Source of the DNA: Xanthomonas maliensis
GTDB taxonomy: Bacteria; Pseudomonadota; Gammaproteobacteria; Xanthomonadales; Xanthomonadaceae
DNA: 64,000 bases
Direction: 5' to 3'
Assembly: GCF_009192945.1 (NCBI RefSeq)
Contig: NZ_NSET01000025.1
Location: forward strand, 62,001 to 126,000
The translations under genes were made by a program, and so were the position numbers. The notes under the pieces were generated by a model that saw nothing but the letters and a program-made list of their open reading frames with translations, was not told the origin of the DNA and made no database searches. This document shows positions 6,961 through 15,202 of this stretch, piece by piece (the stretch's first letter is position 1; each line of letters begins with the position of its first letter).

Positions 6961-7398
6961 ATGCAGATGAAAACTTCCGATTCAATCGTAAAGATTCTTG
7001 CACCGGCCAGTAAGGTCTGGAAGGCGTTGACCGTGCCTGAGCTAGTCAAGCAATGGCAGTACGGCTCTGACCTACTGACCACATGGGAAGTGGGGACCCC
7101 TATTGTTTTTCGGAACGAATGGAACGGGCAAGTCTTTGAGCAGAAAGGCACAGTGCTTGAATTCTTGCCGGAGTCGCGCCTTAAGTACTCACTGTTCTTC
7201 CCGCGTCCCGATCTACAAGACATTCCAGAGCACTACTTTTTCATGACCTATGAGCTGACCGAGAGTGACGGAAGCAGCTCTTTGCTAGTGCGTCAGGAAG
7301 ATCCTCGCCCTTCTCCACCCAATAAGTCGTCTGGCGTAGATGATGGGCCTGACGTATTTTCGTACTTGAAGGAACTTGTTGAAAGCAAAATGCCGTGA
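6961..7398 (+). CDS. AHSA1/SRPBCC-domain cassette protein
   Basis: A 145-residue protein of the START/Bet v1-like fold. The sequence opens with SIVKILAPASKVWKALTVPELVKQW, the classic AHSA1 start in which an aromatic Trp and a WxALT motif line the hydrophobic cavity. It continues with WEVGTPIVFRNEW and ends in a C-terminal helix (DVFSYLKELVE). Members bind hydrophobic ligands or act as stress-linked chaperone partners; nothing here identifies the ligand. A second ATG two codons later is equally good. Typical integron cassette cargo. Confidence 0.85.
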   Translation: MQMKTSDSIVKILAPASKVWKALTVPELVKQWQYGSDLLTTWEVGTPIVFRNEWNGQVFEQKGTVLEFLPESRLKYSLFFPRPDLQDIPEHYFFMTYELTESDGSSSLLVRQEDPRPSPPNKSSGVDDGPDVFSYLKELVESKMP

Positions 7399-7445
7399 TC
7401 GTAAGCAGCGGAGTGGAATGGCGGACACCCAGATGCCCCCGACGG

Positions 7446-7508
7446 CATCTGACAATACATTCGAATCGAAATCGCTTCGTGGGTCGGTTTAATTTATGCG
7501 CTAGGATG
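7446..7508 (+). repeat. attC site 6
   Basis: Left core ATCTGAC at 7447-7453, right core GCTAGGAT from 7500. Inner stem AATCGAAATC and GGGTCGGTTT around GCTTCGT. Both cores are off consensus. Confidence 0.7.
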
Positions 7509-7522
7509 CTCTGGTAGGATCG

Positions 7523-7876
7523 ATGCAGCCGAAGCCAACAGAAAACAAGCCCGGCATCGCACTAGGCCTATCGCTTATCTCCATGCTGGGTGTCCTCCTT
7601 GTCAGCAGTCTGCTCGCGGGGCTCAAGCCAGGTCCAATGCGCACGGGTTCCAGCACAGTCCTGTTGGGACTCTACCTGATGGCGTGGGGCGCCATGTTCC
7701 TCGCCAGCTACTTCTATAGCCACAAGACATTCTTCTTCAGCGCACTTATCTGGGTCTGCGAACATTGCTCAAGTCCGAGAGGGCGTGGCATGGCTTTCTT
7801 CTATGCGGCATTAGCGTTTGGGCTCGGCGGCGTGATCACATTGTCGGGTCTCGGACTCATCAATGTCGCGCCCTAA
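7523..7876 (+). CDS. Membrane protein of a cassette
   Basis: A 117-residue protein with three to four hydrophobic helices: roughly residues 12-33 (ALGLSLISMLGVLLVSSLL), 43-63 (TVLLGLYLMAWGAMFLASYF), a possible short one near 70-80, and 90-113 (AFFYAALAFGLGGVITLSG). It starts with a charged cytoplasmic tail. No motif or family is recognised. The stop codon overlaps attC site 7. It is the last cassette of the array. Confidence 0.65.
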   Translation: MQPKPTENKPGIALGLSLISMLGVLLVSSLLAGLKPGPMRTGSSTVLLGLYLMAWGAMFLASYFYSHKTFFFSALIWVCEHCSSPRGRGMAFFYAALAFGLGGVITLSGLGLINVAP

Positions 7877-7931
7877 CAATTCGTCCAAGCCGAACCCGCT
7901 TCGCGGTGCGGTTTAACCCATGCATTAGGGG
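7870..7931 (+). repeat. attC site 7, end of the array
   Basis: Left core GCCCTAAC at 7870-7877 and right core ATTAGGGG at 7924-7931. Inner stem AGCCGAACCCG and CGGTGCGGTTT around CTTCG. About 110 bases of non-coding sequence then lead to the terminator of the beta-helix gene. Confidence 0.85.
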
Positions 7932-8042
7932 ATGGTCGAGCAAATCAGTCGGTGGGTCCGGCTTCGACGCCGGCCCTGCCTCGCGATGCGACGACCCTTT
8001 GATCGCGCGACCGAGCGAACATCGCCCGCCCGGTCACGCAAA

Positions 8043-8071
8043 GCGCGTCCTCGCTAGCAGTAAGGACGCGC
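8043..8071 (-). terminator. Hairpin behind the first beta-helix gene
   Basis: GCGCGTCCT and AGGACGCGC form a perfect 9-base stem with an 11-base loop, 10 bases past the minus-strand stop. A short TTT follows on the minus strand. Plausible intrinsic terminator with a weak T-run. Confidence 0.55.
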
Positions 8072-8080
8072 AGGTGGGGC

Positions 8081-9658
8081 TTACTTGATTTCCACCGAGC
8101 CTACGTCGCAAACCGCGGTATCGCGGGCTACGCCGCGCTGGTCGATCGTGCGGCAGTTGCTGCCGAGGTTGCGGACCGGGCTGTTGGCCGCGGGCAACTG
8201 GGTCAGGGTGGGGCCGCCGTTGGCCGCTGGTGCGGCCAGCAGCGGGTCGGTGGCGCGGGCGAGGCCGGCGGTGAGGCAGCTGTAGAACAAGCCACCCGCG
8301 GAGGAGTACTCGATCAGATTGTTGCCGGTGCTGCTCTGGTCGCTGCAGAACGTCCGCTCGGTCTTGGAGTAGAAGATGCTGTTGCGGATGTCGAAGCCGC
8401 TACCGAACAAGGTGGACCCGGGGGTGTTCTCGGCGAAGGTGACGTTGTTGAAGCGCACCGTGGTCTTGCCCTGGTCGCCATTGGACGGCTGCCAGCCCAC
8501 ATGCTGGATCGCCGCGCCGACACCCTTGGCGTAGTTGCCGTAGAAGGTGCTGTTGCTGACGTTGCAGGACGGGCCATAGCAGTCCATGTACAAGGCACCG
8601 GCGTTGCTCTTCTCGGCGCGATTGGACAGGAAGCTGGTTTCTTCGACGTTGATGATGCCCGGCGTAGTGATGGTGGTGCCGGAGTGGGTGGTGTCGCCGA
8701 AGCCGAGGCTGATGCGCGCACCGCCGGCCGGGCCGCCATAGGCGATGTTGTTGGCGAAGGTGGAGTAGCGTACGTCGATGGTGTCGGGCGCATACGCCCA
8801 CAGGGTGGCGCCGCCGCCGCTATTGGCTGCGGTGTTGTTGCGCACGACGGTGCCGCAGACCGACAGCGTGGCGCCACCGGCGGCGGCGTTGAGGTAGCCC
8901 GCGAGCGAGGCGCCGTCGGTGTCGATCGCGCCGCTATTGCCGAACTGGTCGGCGTCCGGGAAGCCGGCCGGCGCATTGATGGCCTGGTTGCCGACGAACT
9001 CGGAGTTGACGATGGTCAGGCGGCTGAGCTGGGTGTACAGGGCGCCGCCCAGCCACGAGGTGTTCTTGTAGAAGGAGCTCTTGACGATGGTGACGTCGGC
9101 ATCGCTGCCGGCGAAGATGGCGCCACCGCCAATGCTGCTGCGGTTGGCCAGGAACTGGCTGTTGATCACTTCCAGCTTGCCGCGGTAGCTGACCTTGATG
9201 GCGCCACCACCCCAGGTGCCGGGCGCGTACTGGGTGTTGGACGGCGGTTGCACCGAGCTGCCGTTCTGCAGCTTGAGATTGCGCACCGACAGCGCATTGC
9301 CGTTCTGCACCTGGAAGATACGCGCGGCCTGGCGGCCATCCAGGGTGATCTTGCCCTGGCCGTCGATCACCGTCGGGGTGCTGGCGCCGATGGTGATGGT
9401 CTGGGTGATGGCGATGCTGGCCGGACGTGCGCCGCAGTTGAAGGTGACGTAGCCACCTTGCGCCACCGCGGTGGCGAGCGCGCTGCCGGTACAGCTGGCG
9501 GGGGTGCCGTTACCGACGACCACGCCGGCATTGGCATGCACCCAGGCTTGCGGAACCGGGCATTGCGGTACCACGCGCACGGCGGCGACCGCCGTGGTGG
9601 CGGTCAGGATGGCCAACAGGCCAGTGGCAGCGGCGGTGAGAGTGCGTTTCGGACTCAT
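8081..9658 (-). CDS. Exported beta-helix protein, choice-of-anchor Q type
   Basis: A 525-residue exported protein. Residues 1-26 are a signal peptide (LLAILTATTAVAA). The body is a right-handed parallel beta-helix with recurring short units such as GGGAIFAGSDADVTIVKSSF and GGALYTQLSRLTIVNSEFVG, as in polymorphic outer-membrane-type and pectinase-like proteins. The C-terminus, TDPLLAAPAANGGPTLTQLP followed by SPVRNLGSNC and GVARDTAVCDVGSVE, is the choice-of-anchor Q domain of surface-associated proteins. Scattered cysteines probably pair. No catalytic motif is visible; adhesion or polysaccharide interaction is an inference. It lies behind a near-twin gene of identical length. Confidence 0.85.
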   Translation of the reverse strand: MSPKRTLTAAATGLLAILTATTAVAAVRVVPQCPVPQAWVHANAGVVVGNGTPASCTGSALATAVAQGGYVTFNCGARPASIAITQTITIGASTPTVIDGQGKITLDGRQAARIFQVQNGNALSVRNLKLQNGSSVQPPSNTQYAPGTWGGGAIKVSYRGKLEVINSQFLANRSSIGGGAIFAGSDADVTIVKSSFYKNTSWLGGALYTQLSRLTIVNSEFVGNQAINAPAGFPDADQFGNSGAIDTDGASLAGYLNAAAGGATLSVCGTVVRNNTAANSGGGATLWAYAPDTIDVRYSTFANNIAYGGPAGGARISLGFGDTTHSGTTITTPGIINVEETSFLSNRAEKSNAGALYMDCYGPSCNVSNSTFYGNYAKGVGAAIQHVGWQPSNGDQGKTTVRFNNVTFAENTPGSTLFGSGFDIRNSIFYSKTERTFCSDQSSTGNNLIEYSSAGGLFYSCLTAGLARATDPLLAAPAANGGPTLTQLPAANSPVRNLGSNCRTIDQRGVARDTAVCDVGSVEIK

Positions 9659-9713
9659 GAGGACCCTTGGTTGGGTGGAACGGGGGTGGACGACGGGGGA
9701 ACGGCAAGACGCG

Positions 9714-9743
9714 ACCGCCGCGGTGGCAAGCCACCGCGGCGGT
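9714..9743 (-). terminator. Perfect hairpin between the two beta-helix genes
   Basis: ACCGCCGCGGTGGC and GCCACCGCGGCGGT pair perfectly over 14 bases with an AA loop, 20 bases past the stop of the upstream paralogue. No T-run follows, so it may attenuate or stabilise the transcript rather than end it. Confidence 0.5.
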
Positions 9744-9763
9744 TGCGGGTGCGTGGTGGCGGG

Positions 9764-11341
9764 TTACTGGATCTGCACGGCACCGGCATCGCAGACGCTG
9801 GTGCTGCGCGGATCGCCGCGTTGGTCGATGGAACGGCAGTTGCTGCCGAGATTGCGGGCCGGGCTGGTGCTGGCCGGCAGCTGGGTGAGGGTGGGGCCGC
9901 CGTTGTTGGCCGGTGCCCCCAACAGCGGATCGGCAGTGCGCACCAGGCCGGAGGTCAGGCAGCTATGGAACAGGCCGCCGGCTGCGGAGTACTCGACCAG
10001 GTTGTTGCCGCTGTTGCTCTGGTCGCTGCAGAAGGTGCGCTCGGTCTTGGAATACAGAATGCTGTTGCGGATGTCGAAGCCGCTGCCGAACAGCGTGGCC
10101 CCCGGCGTGTTCTCGGCGAAGGTGACGTTGTTGAAGCGCACCGTGGTCTTGCCTTGGTCGCCATTGGATGGCGACCAGCCGACGTGCTGGATCGCTGCGC
10201 CCACACCCTTGGCGTAATTGCCGTAGAAGGTGCTGTTGCTGACGTTGCAGGAGGGGCCGTAGCAGTCCATGTACAAGGCGCCGGCATTGCCCTTCTCGGC
10301 GCGGTTGGACAGGAAGCTGGTTTCCTCGACGTTGATGATGCCCGGGGTGGTGATGGTGGTGCCGGAGTGGGTGGTATCGCCAAAGCCCAGGCTGATGCGC
10401 GCGCCGCCAGCGGGGCCGGCGAGGGCGACGTTGTTGGCGAAGGTGGAGTAACGCACGTCGATGGTGTCGGGCGCATACGCCCACAGGGTGGCACCGCCGC
10501 CGCTATTGGCCGCGGTGTTGTTGTGCACCGAGGCGCCGCAGACCGACAACGTGGCGCCGCCGGCAGCGGCATTGAGATAACCGGCGAGCGAGGCGCCGTC
10601 GGTGTCGATCGCACCGCTATTGCCGAACTGGTCGGCGTTGGGGAAACCGGACGGCGCGTTGGTGGCCTGGTTGTTGAAGAACTCGGAATTGACGATGGTC
10701 AGGCGGCTGAGCTGGGTGTAGAGCGCGCCGCCCAACCAGGAGGTATTGCCGGAGAACGCGCTCTTGACGATGGTCACGTCGGCATCGCTGCCGGCGAAGA
10801 TGGCGCCACCGCCAATGCTGCTGCGATTGGAAACGAACTGGCTGTTGATCACTTCCAGCTTGGCGCGGTAGCTGACCTTGATGGCGCCACCGCCCCAGGT
10901 GCCGGGGGCGTACTGGGTGTTGGACGCCGGCTGCACCGAGCTGCCGTTCTGCAAGGTGAGATTGCGGACCGACAGCGCGCTGCCGTCCTTCACCAGCAAG
11001 ATCCGATTGGCTTGCCCACCGTCCAGGGTGACGCTGCCTTGGCCATCGATCACCGTGGGCGTGCTGGCACCGATGGAGATGGTCTGGTTGACGGCGATGC
11101 TGGTCGGCTGCGTGCCGCAGTTGAAGGTAACGTAGCCGCCTTGCGCCACCGCGGTGGCGAGTGCGCTGGCGGTACAGCTGGCGGCGGTGCCATTGCCGAC
11201 GACCACGCCGGCGTTGGAATGCACCCAGGGCTGCGGCGTGGTGCATTGCGCCACCGACGGGACGGCGGCGGCGGCCGTCGCCGTGGTGACGAGGGCAAGA
11301 AGGCCTGCTGTCGCGACGGTGGCGTGAAGTGCTGAACGCAT
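9764..11341 (-). CDS. Exported beta-helix protein, tandem paralogue
   Basis: A 525-residue twin of the gene downstream of it, with the same architecture: signal peptide (MRSALHATVATAGLLALVTT), parallel beta-helix, and choice-of-anchor Q end (DPLLGAPANNGGPTLTQLPA). The central and C-terminal parts are nearly identical between the twins, while the signal peptides and some N-terminal residues differ. That pattern suggests tandem duplication with later gene conversion. Start at 11341 gives equal length to the twin; an ATG two codons upstream is possible. The frame stays open to 11677, but the extra residues are basic and lack signal-peptide character. Confidence 0.85.
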   Translation of the reverse strand: MRSALHATVATAGLLALVTTATAAAAVPSVAQCTTPQPWVHSNAGVVVGNGTAASCTASALATAVAQGGYVTFNCGTQPTSIAVNQTISIGASTPTVIDGQGSVTLDGGQANRILLVKDGSALSVRNLTLQNGSSVQPASNTQYAPGTWGGGAIKVSYRAKLEVINSQFVSNRSSIGGGAIFAGSDADVTIVKSAFSGNTSWLGGALYTQLSRLTIVNSEFFNNQATNAPSGFPNADQFGNSGAIDTDGASLAGYLNAAAGGATLSVCGASVHNNTAANSGGGATLWAYAPDTIDVRYSTFANNVALAGPAGGARISLGFGDTTHSGTTITTPGIINVEETSFLSNRAEKGNAGALYMDCYGPSCNVSNSTFYGNYAKGVGAAIQHVGWSPSNGDQGKTTVRFNNVTFAENTPGATLFGSGFDIRNSILYSKTERTFCSDQSNSGNNLVEYSAAGGLFHSCLTSGLVRTADPLLGAPANNGGPTLTQLPASTSPARNLGSNCRSIDQRGDPRSTSVCDAGAVQIQ

Positions 11342-11347
11342 GGTCAT

Positions 11348-11681
11348 GCTCCTGCTCGAGAGAAGGGATCGGGGGACAAGGCACGGCTGGCAGCACGCAA
11401 CGTCAATGATGTCGATGACAGTTTTGCTGCAAGCCACAGGCCCGTTATCAGGGCGTGGCATGGTGCGCGATCGCAGGCGTCGCCATTCGAACGTAAGTTC
11501 CAGAACACCACGCGTCGACGTCGCGTCGTCGCGCGAGCGCGCATCGCTTCGCGCACGTGGAAAGCGTTGGCTGCACTGTCCAAGCGATCGCGCCGTGCCG
11601 CAGGTATCGCCCAACTGCATGCAATGCATCGCAGCAGCGCGCGTTACCATCACCACCTCTCGCTCCGCTGCGACCATCGCA
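11348..11681. other. Intergenic region, divergent promoters expected
   Basis: About 330 bases between the divergent beta-helix and pseudouridine synthase genes. Open frames here are arginine-rich shadows. I see no clear promoter pair or RNA. Confidence 0.5.
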
Positions 11682-12578
11682 ATGCCCGCTGCACCTCAGA
11701 CCTACGCTGGTACGCCGGCCAGCCGCTTCCAGCTGCCTGCCGGTCCGTGGGTCACGGTGTTGGATGCGCTGTGCGCGTGTTTCCCGGCAATTGCGCCCGA
11801 GCGATGGCGCGAGCGTTTTGCACGCGGCTTGGTGCGCGATGCCGACGGCCGCGCCCTGGCGTTATCGGCGCCGTATCGCGTGGGGGCCGAGATCCGCTAT
11901 TTTCGCGAGGTCGCCGACGAGCCGGTCATTCCCTATGTCGAGACCGTGGTGCACGCCGACGCCGATCTGGTCGTGGCGTGCAAACCGCATTTCCTGCCGG
12001 TGGCGCCTGCCGGCGCCTACGTGCGCGAGACCTTGCTGACGCGACTGGCGCAGCGGCTGGACAATCCAGCGCTGGTGCCGTTGCACCGCATCGATCGCGA
12101 GACTGCGGGCCTGGTGCTGTTCTCGGCCAACCCGGCCACGCGCGGGATCTACCAGGCCTTGTTTCGTGAGCGGCGCATCCGCAAGCACTACCTGGCGGTG
12201 GCGCCGCCGTTGCCGCTGTTGACGTTTCCGCATGTGCATCGCAGCCGGCTGGAACCGGGCACGCCGTTCTTCCGCATGCAGGAAGGCGCCGGTGCGCCGA
12301 ACAGCGAGACGGTGATCGATGTCGTGGCGCGCGGCACGACGACCTGGACGTATCGGCTGGAGCCGGTCACCGGGCGCAAGCATCAGCTACGGGTGCACAT
12401 GGCCGCGCTGGGCGCGGCCATCCTGCACGATCGCTACTATCCGTTGCTGGAAGCGCAACGTCCGGACGATCCGCAGCGGGCGTTGCAGTTGTACGCGCAC
12501 ACGCTGGTCTTCGACGACCCATGCACCGGCGAGCGCCGTCACTTCACCGCGACACGGGCGCCGCAAACGCCGATCTGA
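11682..12578 (+). CDS. RluA-type pseudouridine synthase
   Basis: A 298-residue RNA-modifying enzyme. The catalytic motif PLHRIDRETAGLVLFSANP carries the essential Asp that attacks uridine. The KxxR-type C-terminal motif is in RLEPVTGRKHQLRVHMAALG. An N-terminal part (TVLDALCACFPAIAPERWRERFARG) precedes it, but there is no complete S4 domain. Pseudouridine synthases of this subfamily act on rRNA or tRNA; the target cannot be told here. The start at MPAAPQTYAG is chosen because residues upstream are arginine-rich and unlike the family. It converges on the next gene with 43 bases between. Confidence 0.85.
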   Translation: MPAAPQTYAGTPASRFQLPAGPWVTVLDALCACFPAIAPERWRERFARGLVRDADGRALALSAPYRVGAEIRYFREVADEPVIPYVETVVHADADLVVACKPHFLPVAPAGAYVRETLLTRLAQRLDNPALVPLHRIDRETAGLVLFSANPATRGIYQALFRERRIRKHYLAVAPPLPLLTFPHVHRSRLEPGTPFFRMQEGAGAPNSETVIDVVARGTTTWTYRLEPVTGRKHQLRVHMAALGAAILHDRYYPLLEAQRPDDPQRALQLYAHTLVFDDPCTGERRHFTATRAPQTPI

Positions 12579-12621
12579 ATGACGGCACCGGTGGCGAGCG
12601 AGTGCCGTGCGATGCCGCTGC

Positions 12622-13092
12622 TCAGCGCAGCTTGTACAACACCGCCGCGCCGGGACGTGGCTCGAACGCCGGCACGGTGCGCTGCGTCAGCGCCTTGCCC
12701 TTGGCGTCCCAGACCAGCGTTTCGGTGGGGTATTCGTCCTTGCGGGTCATTGCATCGATCTGCTTGACGATCACCGCCGAGCTGGCAGCCACTTCCGGAT
12801 TCCACTCGAACACGCCCAGGCGCCCGTAGAACACCGCCGGTGCATCGGCGTCCAGGCGACGGTCGGGGCACATCACTAGGCCACGTTCGAGCATCACCCG
12901 CAGGGCGCCGACCGGCACGGCACGGACGGTGGGGCCGGTGCGTTCGGTGCTATGGCCGGGGCAGACATTGGCCGAGCGGGTCAGCATGTCGTCGACCACT
13001 TCGCGGTCGGATTGGGCCAGTGCGGGCAGGGCGGTGGTGGACAGGGCCAGCAGGGCCAGGGCGGACTTCCAGGGCATGCGACGACTCCTCAT
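12622..13092 (-). CDS. Periplasmic protein of unknown function
   Basis: A 156-residue protein with a Sec signal (MPWKSALALLALSTTALPALA, cut before QSD). The mature part has two cysteines (SANVCPGH and GLVMCPDR) likely joined in a disulfide. It continues with a beta-like domain (AVFYGRLGVFEWNPEVAASS) and ends FEPRPGAAVLYKLR. Starting at the internal ATG (13077) gives a tidier signal peptide. No family recognised. Confidence 0.65.
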   Translation of the reverse strand: MRSRRMPWKSALALLALSTTALPALAQSDREVVDDMLTRSANVCPGHSTERTGPTVRAVPVGALRVMLERGLVMCPDRRLDADAPAVFYGRLGVFEWNPEVAASSAVIVKQIDAMTRKDEYPTETLVWDAKGKALTQRTVPAFEPRPGAAVLYKLR

Positions 13093-13514
13093 GAGATGAC
13101 ACTCCAAACGATGCAGGCCACCGGCCGGCGGCCTGCTGCCAAGGGACGCGGGCGGATGCTAACAAGCGGCGTGTTAAGAGGGTTTCGCGGGCGATTCGAT
13201 GGTCGGTGGCCCGCCTGAGCTGCGTGCTGCAGTGGCGATCGTCGCCTGACAGTGGCGCTATGCGAGATCCGCGAGCGTCTGCGGGGCGATCGCGCATCGC
13301 CAAGCCGACCATCGCAGGGGAGTGGCACACCGGTCTCGCTGACACTGGCGGCGTGCAGCACAGCGCGATCGCCGTTGCCGATCTGCCTGCGTGACGGGCC
13401 ACGGGCGACGCAGACTCGGTGTGTGGGTGGATTGGGCACGCTGTCGGGAGGTTCCCGATTGAGGCGGACGCGACTGGGGGATAGCGTGGGCGCATTCTCC
13501 TGCGGGCCTGCCTG
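13093..13514. other. Non-coding stretch
   Basis: About 420 bases between divergent genes. A long minus-strand frame crosses it but is the shadow of the 13515-13916 gene plus low-complexity arginine-rich translation. No RNA gene or repeat is recognised. Confidence 0.5.
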
Positions 13515-13916
13515 GTGGACCGAGCCGATCTGATCGCAGCCTTGCTCGCCGGCATGCGGCGCGCCGAAGCGTTTCGCGCGCAGGCAGGTGCTTATTGCAC
13601 GGTCGACAGCGAGCGCCTGCAGCAGGTCCATGGGCGCGAGGACGATGCCGAACGGGTGCTGGCGCTGTTCGCCTTTACGCCCGAGCATCTGAAGCTGCTG
13701 GGCTGCGGCGGCATCGAACGGCTGGGCGAGATCGTTTGCCACGCCTGGGCGCTGCATGCTGGCAACGAGCAGGCGCTGGTGCGTTGGTTTGCCACGCCGC
13801 ACAGCCTGCTCGGCGGCCAGACGCCGGGCGCCATGGTGCGCAATGGGCAGCTGCAGGTGCTGCTGCTGGTGGTCAAGCAGCAACTGGAATGGGAACTGCC
13901 CAAGCGCACTGCATAA
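13515..13916 (+). CDS. MbcA/ParS/Xre-antitoxin-like domain protein
   Basis: A 133-residue soluble protein. The C-terminal third (RWFATPHSLLGGQTPGAMV, then GQLQVLLLVVKQQLEWELP) has the shape of the toxin-binding MbcA/ParS/Xre domain (DUF2384), in which a WL.TPN..LGG.tP stretch is followed by a helix. The N-terminal helix bundle replaces the usual Xre helix-turn-helix and I cannot see one. No RES-type toxin gene lies beside it, so it may be an orphan regulator or a repurposed domain. The GTG start is weakly supported; an ATG at residue 14 is possible. Confidence 0.55.
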   Translation: MDRADLIAALLAGMRRAEAFRAQAGAYCTVDSERLQQVHGREDDAERVLALFAFTPEHLKLLGCGGIERLGEIVCHAWALHAGNEQALVRWFATPHSLLGGQTPGAMVRNGQLQVLLLVVKQQLEWELPKRTA

Positions 13917-14059
13917 TGCTTGCGCGCACCGCATTGCCTCCCGAGCGATCGCCGCCTTCTGCACTGCCCGACGAAGTCGCTAGAGTTCCGCACTTGCAGC
14001 CGCGCATCGCGGTTGCAACGGACATCCTTTGATCGGAGATCATGGCATGCGCTGGCTGA

Positions 14060-15034
14060 TCAGTGCTCGATGATCGGCCCGGGCTTGAGAAAGAGGATGC
14101 CAGCGCCGAAGTCAATCACCGCATGGTTGGCACGCATGAAGTCGCAGCCCAGGTAGCCGTTCTTCAACGTGGCATCGCTCGGTCTGGTGGTGCCATCGTA
14201 CGCATACAGGTCGTAGACGCCTGCCTCGACCGAGTGCAGCGCCTGGCCGTCCAGCACGATCGCAAACGGTCCTTGCGTTCGCCGGGTTTGTCCGGTGGTC
14301 CCTGTCGGGCCGCCGTACTCCTGCCCCGCCGTTCCCAGTGCGACCGCTGCGCGCTGGGCAAACGGCGCATCGATGGAAATGTCGGCAACAGTCGAGACGA
14401 CGAACCGCCCAGAGACACCATTGATCGTCGGCAACACCACATAGCGGGCGTCCTTGTCGTCCCAGGTCATCGGATGGGCGATATAACCGGCCTTCTGCAA
14501 GCGGACATGTGCTGCCTGGACCTCCGCCTCGTTCTCCGGGAGCACCAAGCGGTTGCGATTGAAGTCGATCAGCGCTTTGCTCTGGCGGAGCCAGGGCAGG
14601 CCGATCATGCCGTCATTCGGCGACGTCTGCGGGATCTCGAAAATCGCAATCTTCAAATCATGATCAGTCCGGCCACCAACCTGGAACGTTTTGGCAACCG
14701 CGCTTGCGCGCCCGAGCGGACTCACCTTGCCGGGCTGGCTGATGCCGTATTGCCCCTCCGGCGTCATCGCGGTGATGCCGGCCTTGCGGGCATTGGCATG
14801 TGTCGTCATCACTGAAAACCCGGCATTGCCATGGACCATCAGCAATAGCGGGGTGCCGTTGAGTTTGACGCGGACATAGGGCCGTGTTCCGCCGATCTGC
14901 CGATAGACCAGGGGCACCTCCTGCGTCGCGGCCATGCCATCGGTCATGGCGGACAGTGCGATGGCTCCTCCAACAAGGCTAAACAGGCATGCCATGCGGA
15001 AACGATGGCCAGACGTGCTGCGAAGTGGGGACAT
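14060..15034 (-). CDS. Exported retropepsin-like protein lacking both catalytic Asp
   Basis: A 324-residue exported protein with two retropepsin-like lobes. The N-terminus (MACLFSLVGGAIALSAM) is a signal segment. In lobe one the usual DTG(A) active site reads VHGNAG (His68 at the Asp position), followed by DGMIGLPWLRQSKALIDF. In lobe two FVVSTVAD has Ser214 where Asp belongs, followed by GYLGCDFMRANHAVIDFGAG. Both lobes keep the typical later motif, so the fold is probably intact and the proteolysis lost. Binding or chaperone roles are conceivable. Start at 15034 is chosen; an ATG at 14995 would also keep the signal. Confidence 0.75.
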   Translation of the reverse strand: MSPLRSTSGHRFRMACLFSLVGGAIALSAMTDGMAATQEVPLVYRQIGGTRPYVRVKLNGTPLLLMVHGNAGFSVMTTHANARKAGITAMTPEGQYGISQPGKVSPLGRASAVAKTFQVGGRTDHDLKIAIFEIPQTSPNDGMIGLPWLRQSKALIDFNRNRLVLPENEAEVQAAHVRLQKAGYIAHPMTWDDKDARYVVLPTINGVSGRFVVSTVADISIDAPFAQRAAVALGTAGQEYGGPTGTTGQTRRTQGPFAIVLDGQALHSVEAGVYDLYAYDGTTRPSDATLKNGYLGCDFMRANHAVIDFGAGILFLKPGPIIEH

Positions 15035-15202
15035 ACGGACTCCAGGACTCCAGGCAATCTGTTGGGGGCAACGTGGTCGGCTCGTCGTTGCAGGCATGAT
15101 GCCCTGTTGCCTAAGCGAGCGCGACCATTTCTGCGACGCATCGGCGATCCGGCATATGCCGTGCCCACTGGATCGTCCTAGCGTCGCAGCGCTGAGCCGG
15201 TC

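Larger units (their letters stand above)
5110..7931 (+). mobile_element. Integron cassette array without integrase (CALIN-type)
   Basis: Seven attC-like sites separate six short plus-strand genes, each gene running almost directly into the next attC. The sites share GCCTAAC-type left cores, TTAGG-type right cores, and an inner stem-loop built on CCGAA..GCTTCG..CGG. The orientation (left core after the gene, right core before the next) places the expected attI/intI to the left, where the IS5 element and the ars genes now lie. No tyrosine recombinase gene is present anywhere in the window. Composition is less GC-rich than the flanks. Confidence 0.9.

Noticed and set aside
8501-11335. A 944-codon plus-strand open frame across both beta-helix genes
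   Set aside because: It is the antisense of two repetitive GC-rich genes. Its composition (Gly, Ala, Val, Asp, Arg) mirrors their codon use, and it spans two separate genes and their terminator.
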